A program made the position numbers and the translations under genes. The notes under the pieces were generated by a model. The model saw nothing but the letters and a program-made list of their open reading frames with translations, made no database searches and was not told the origin of the DNA. From positions 1 to 7,232 of the forward strand of contig QGVC01000181.1 in the NCBI GenBank assembly GCA_003242645.1: 7,232 bases of DNA, given 5' to 3'. Below, in pieces: positions 5,573 to 7,232 of the stretch (within the stretch, counting starts at the first letter, position 1; each line of letters starts with the position of its first letter). Source of the DNA: Pseudomonadota bacterium (lineage in GTDB: Bacteria; Pseudomonadota; Alphaproteobacteria; Rhizobiales; Hyphomicrobiaceae).

Positions 5573-7097
5573 ATCTGCCGACGGCGTAGCCTTGCATTCC
5601 GCGGGGGTTCGCTGCAGCACGCAGGTAAAGCGTCCCGCCGCGATCCTCGCGCGAGCAGGCCGAAAGACGGCCTTCGGACCAGTCCTCACCAACCACGACA
5701 TCGTGCCCGCGAGCCTTCAGCTCGGCGACGGTTTCAGGCGGGAACCGCCCCTCCAGCACCAGCCGGTTTGGCCGTGCCTCCCGCGGCCAGAAAGAGCTCG
5801 GACAATGCTCACTATGAAATGACGGGGCATCGATCGCCTCCTGCAAATTCAGTCCGTGATGGACATGCCGCAGGAAGAGAATGAGAGACCACTGATCCTG
5901 CTGATCACCCCCCGGCGTGCCCCAGGCCAAATAGGGCTTGCCGTCCCGCAGAGCCATTGATGGCGTGAGCGTCGTGCGCGGGCGGCGGCCCGGAGCCAGT
6001 GTGCTCGGCAACCCCTCTTGAAGCCAGAACATCTGACCACGGGTGGTAATCGAGAAGCCGAGGCCCGGGACGACTGGGCTCGATTGGAACCAGCCGCCGC
6101 TCGGAGTCGCCGCCACCATGTTCCCCCAGCGGTCGATGACGTCGATGTGGCAGGTATCGCCGCGCATGGCGCCGGAACGATCCGTCCTCGGCTCTCCATC
6201 GCGCGCCACGGTCGGCTCCCCGGCCCCGAGCAGAGCATTGATGTCGAGGCTGTTCTCGTCCGCAATGCGATAGGCGGGCAGGTTGGGTTTCCGCCCATCC
6301 GGGCTGCCGGGGCGAAACTCGGCCGAGGCAGTTTTTCCGATCAGCGCACGCCGTTCCGCGTTGTAGGCATCGGAAAGCAGCGTGGCCAATGGCGCCTCGT
6401 AGTTCTCCGCATCACCGTACCAGGCCTCCCTATCGGCAAAGGCGAGCTTGGCCGCTTCGACCACAGTATGCACGAAGTCCGGCCCGACCGGATCCATGTC
6501 GCCCAGCGGAATATCCCGCAGCAAAGCGAGCTGCTGCAACATCAAGGGACCTTGGCTCCAGGGCCCGCATTTCGCCACCGTGTATCCGTGGTACTCGTAG
6601 GTTACCGGCTCCTCTATCGTCGGGCGCCAGCGGGCCATATCCTCGCCGGTAAGAAGCCCACCGTGCCTCCGGCCGCTTGTGTCCAGCAGCTCTGCCGACC
6701 GATAGAACTTGTCCACGGCCTCGGCGACGAAGCCCTCATACCAAGCGCGGCGGGCCGCCTCGATCTGGCGCTCGCGGTCGCCACCGACCGCCTCGGCTTC
6801 CTGAAGAATTCTTCGATACGTGGCGGCAAGCGCCGGATTCCGGAAAAGATCGCCGGGTCTGGGTAGCTCCCCTCTGCAATAGACTTCAGCCGAGGAAGGC
6901 CACTCTTTCCGAAACAGATCCTGCACCGTGCTCAAAGCGTTTACGATCCGTGGAACGAGCGGATATCCGTGCTCGGCGTAATGAATTGCTGGCGCCAATA
7001 TTTCCGACAGCGGCAACGTCCCGTAATCGCGCAGCATCAGCAGCCATGCGCCGAAAGCCCCTGGCACGACCGCCGGCAGCAGCCCGGTGCCAGGCAC
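5571..7097 (-). CDS. Gamma-glutamyltransferase family protein, N-terminus missing or out of frame
   Basis: An Ntn-hydrolase of the gamma-glutamyltransferase family, made as a precursor that normally cleaves itself just before a catalytic Thr. Residue numbers count from GTG 7097. Seen are PGTGLLPAVVPGAFGAWLLMLRDYGTLPL at the N-terminus, the large-subunit core (LTGEDMARWRP 149-159; CGPWSQGP 177-184; VHTVVEAAKLAFADREAWYGD 209-229), and the processing site GDTCHIDVIDRWGN with candidate nucleophile T315. The small subunit follows, with TPSGGWFQSSPVVPGLGF (331-348), LAPGRRPRTTLTPSMAL (367-383) and the glycine motif GTPGGDQQDQW (393-403). It belongs to the GGT-like subfamily widespread in proteobacteria, whose substrate is not known to me. 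Homology continues in frame upstream of 7097 to about 7130 (LDRFRALGLDL), so GTG 7097 is probably not the true start. The first 70-100 family residues, including the substrate-binding region, are not in this frame. No signal peptide can be judged. It is upstream partner of the SDR gene. Confidence 0.85.
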   Translation of the reverse strand: MPGTGLLPAVVPGAFGAWLLMLRDYGTLPLSEILAPAIHYAEHGYPLVPRIVNALSTVQDLFRKEWPSSAEVYCRGELPRPGDLFRNPALAATYRRILQEAEAVGGDRERQIEAARRAWYEGFVAEAVDKFYRSAELLDTSGRRHGGLLTGEDMARWRPTIEEPVTYEYHGYTVAKCGPWSQGPLMLQQLALLRDIPLGDMDPVGPDFVHTVVEAAKLAFADREAWYGDAENYEAPLATLLSDAYNAERRALIGKTASAEFRPGSPDGRKPNLPAYRIADENSLDINALLGAGEPTVARDGEPRTDRSGAMRGDTCHIDVIDRWGNMVAATPSGGWFQSSPVVPGLGFSITTRGQMFWLQEGLPSTLAPGRRPRTTLTPSMALRDGKPYLAWGTPGGDQQDQWSLILFLRHVHHGLNLQEAIDAPSFHSEHCPSSFWPREARPNRLVLEGRFPPETVAELKARGHDVVVGEDWSEGRLSACSREDRGGTLYLRAAANPRGMQGYAVGR

Positions 7098-7108
7098 AAG
7101 GTCAAGCC

Positions 7109-7232
7109 CTAAAGCGCGAAACCGGTCGAGGCGGCAGTCTCGCCGGAGAGCGTCAGCGTCTGCTTGCCGTTGACGAGCGTGACGCGGACGATCAGCGGCC
7201 CATGCGTGTTTCCGACCCGATCGGCATTGATC
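7109..7232 (-). pseudogene. Out-of-frame 5' part of the gamma-glutamyltransferase-like gene (probable frameshift)
   Basis: On the minus strand the frame starting at 7231 is open for 40 codons and ends in TAG at 7111-7109. It has the strong C/G third-position preference of real genes in this window, whereas the downstream ggt frame, although also open to the edge, loses that preference beyond about 7130. Its end, VNGKQTLTLSGETAAS, resembles the family region just before the segment LDRFRALGLDLVPGTG found in the ggt frame; E. coli Ggt has a comparable FREMAPA.AT stretch there. Joining the two needs one base more, so a one-base deletion (or a longer one of equal phase) near 7128-7135 is inferred. 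The alternative is the tail of an unrelated gene, with ggt restarting at GTG 7097, which has AGGG nine bases before it. Confidence 0.5.

Noticed and set aside
6018..6866. Plus-strand open frame of 282 codons opposite the GGT-like gene
   Set aside because: Antisense shadow of a gene with continuous family homology; no recognisable motif or ribosome-binding site.
1..7232. Mobile element, CRISPR array, tRNA or defence system
   Set aside because: No transposase, integrase, repeat-spacer array, tRNA-like cloverleaf or nuclease/toxin-like gene is visible; composition is even and the genes are metabolic.

Overview
The window looks like ordinary chromosomal DNA from a GC-rich alphaproteobacterium, most likely of the Hyphomicrobiales/Rhizobiales type. 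The evidence is the high third-position GC in every real frame, a class I PHA synthase, an AlaC-type aminotransferase directly upstream of homoserine dehydrogenase, and frequent GTG starts. From memory, Sinorhizobium meliloti has the same phaC / small gene / aminotransferase / homoserine dehydrogenase order; I could not check this here.

Left block (1-2731, minus strand). Read in the direction of transcription it holds a short putative lipoprotein gene (2731-2462), an alaC-like aminotransferase (2333-1107, GTG start) and hom (1098 to beyond position 1, cut in its C-terminal ACT domain). alaC and hom are 8 bases apart and are probably one transcription unit for amino-acid metabolism: alanine/pyruvate transamination, and the aspartate-family branch point to threonine, methionine and isoleucine. 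A 12-base direct repeat flanks the gap between the lipoprotein gene and alaC, and one copy supplies the alaC Shine-Dalgarno sequence.

Middle (2732-4718). A 169-base divergent intergenic region, AT-richer than its surroundings, separates the left block from phaC, a full-length class I polyhydroxyalkanoate synthase on the plus strand with an intact Cys-Asp-His triad. No phaA, phaB, phaR or phasin gene lies in the window.

Right block (4779-7232, minus strand). A gamma-glutamyltransferase-family gene and an atypical short-chain dehydrogenase/reductase are tightly coupled: the SDR Shine-Dalgarno overlaps the ggt stop codon. The SDR lacks the canonical Tyr/Lys pair. The ggt gene appears broken near its 5' end. 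Its homologous reading frame can be followed back to about 7130, while the coding-like sequence upstream of that point lies in another frame that stops at 7109. This suggests a frameshift, either a real pseudogene or a sequence error. A hairpin spans the convergent ends of phaC and the SDR gene.

I found no CRISPR array, tRNA, rRNA, insertion sequence, phage gene or defence system. Nothing here amounts to a new multi-gene system. The points most worth checking are the ggt frameshift, the degenerate SDR active site and the repeat elements in the two short intergenic regions.
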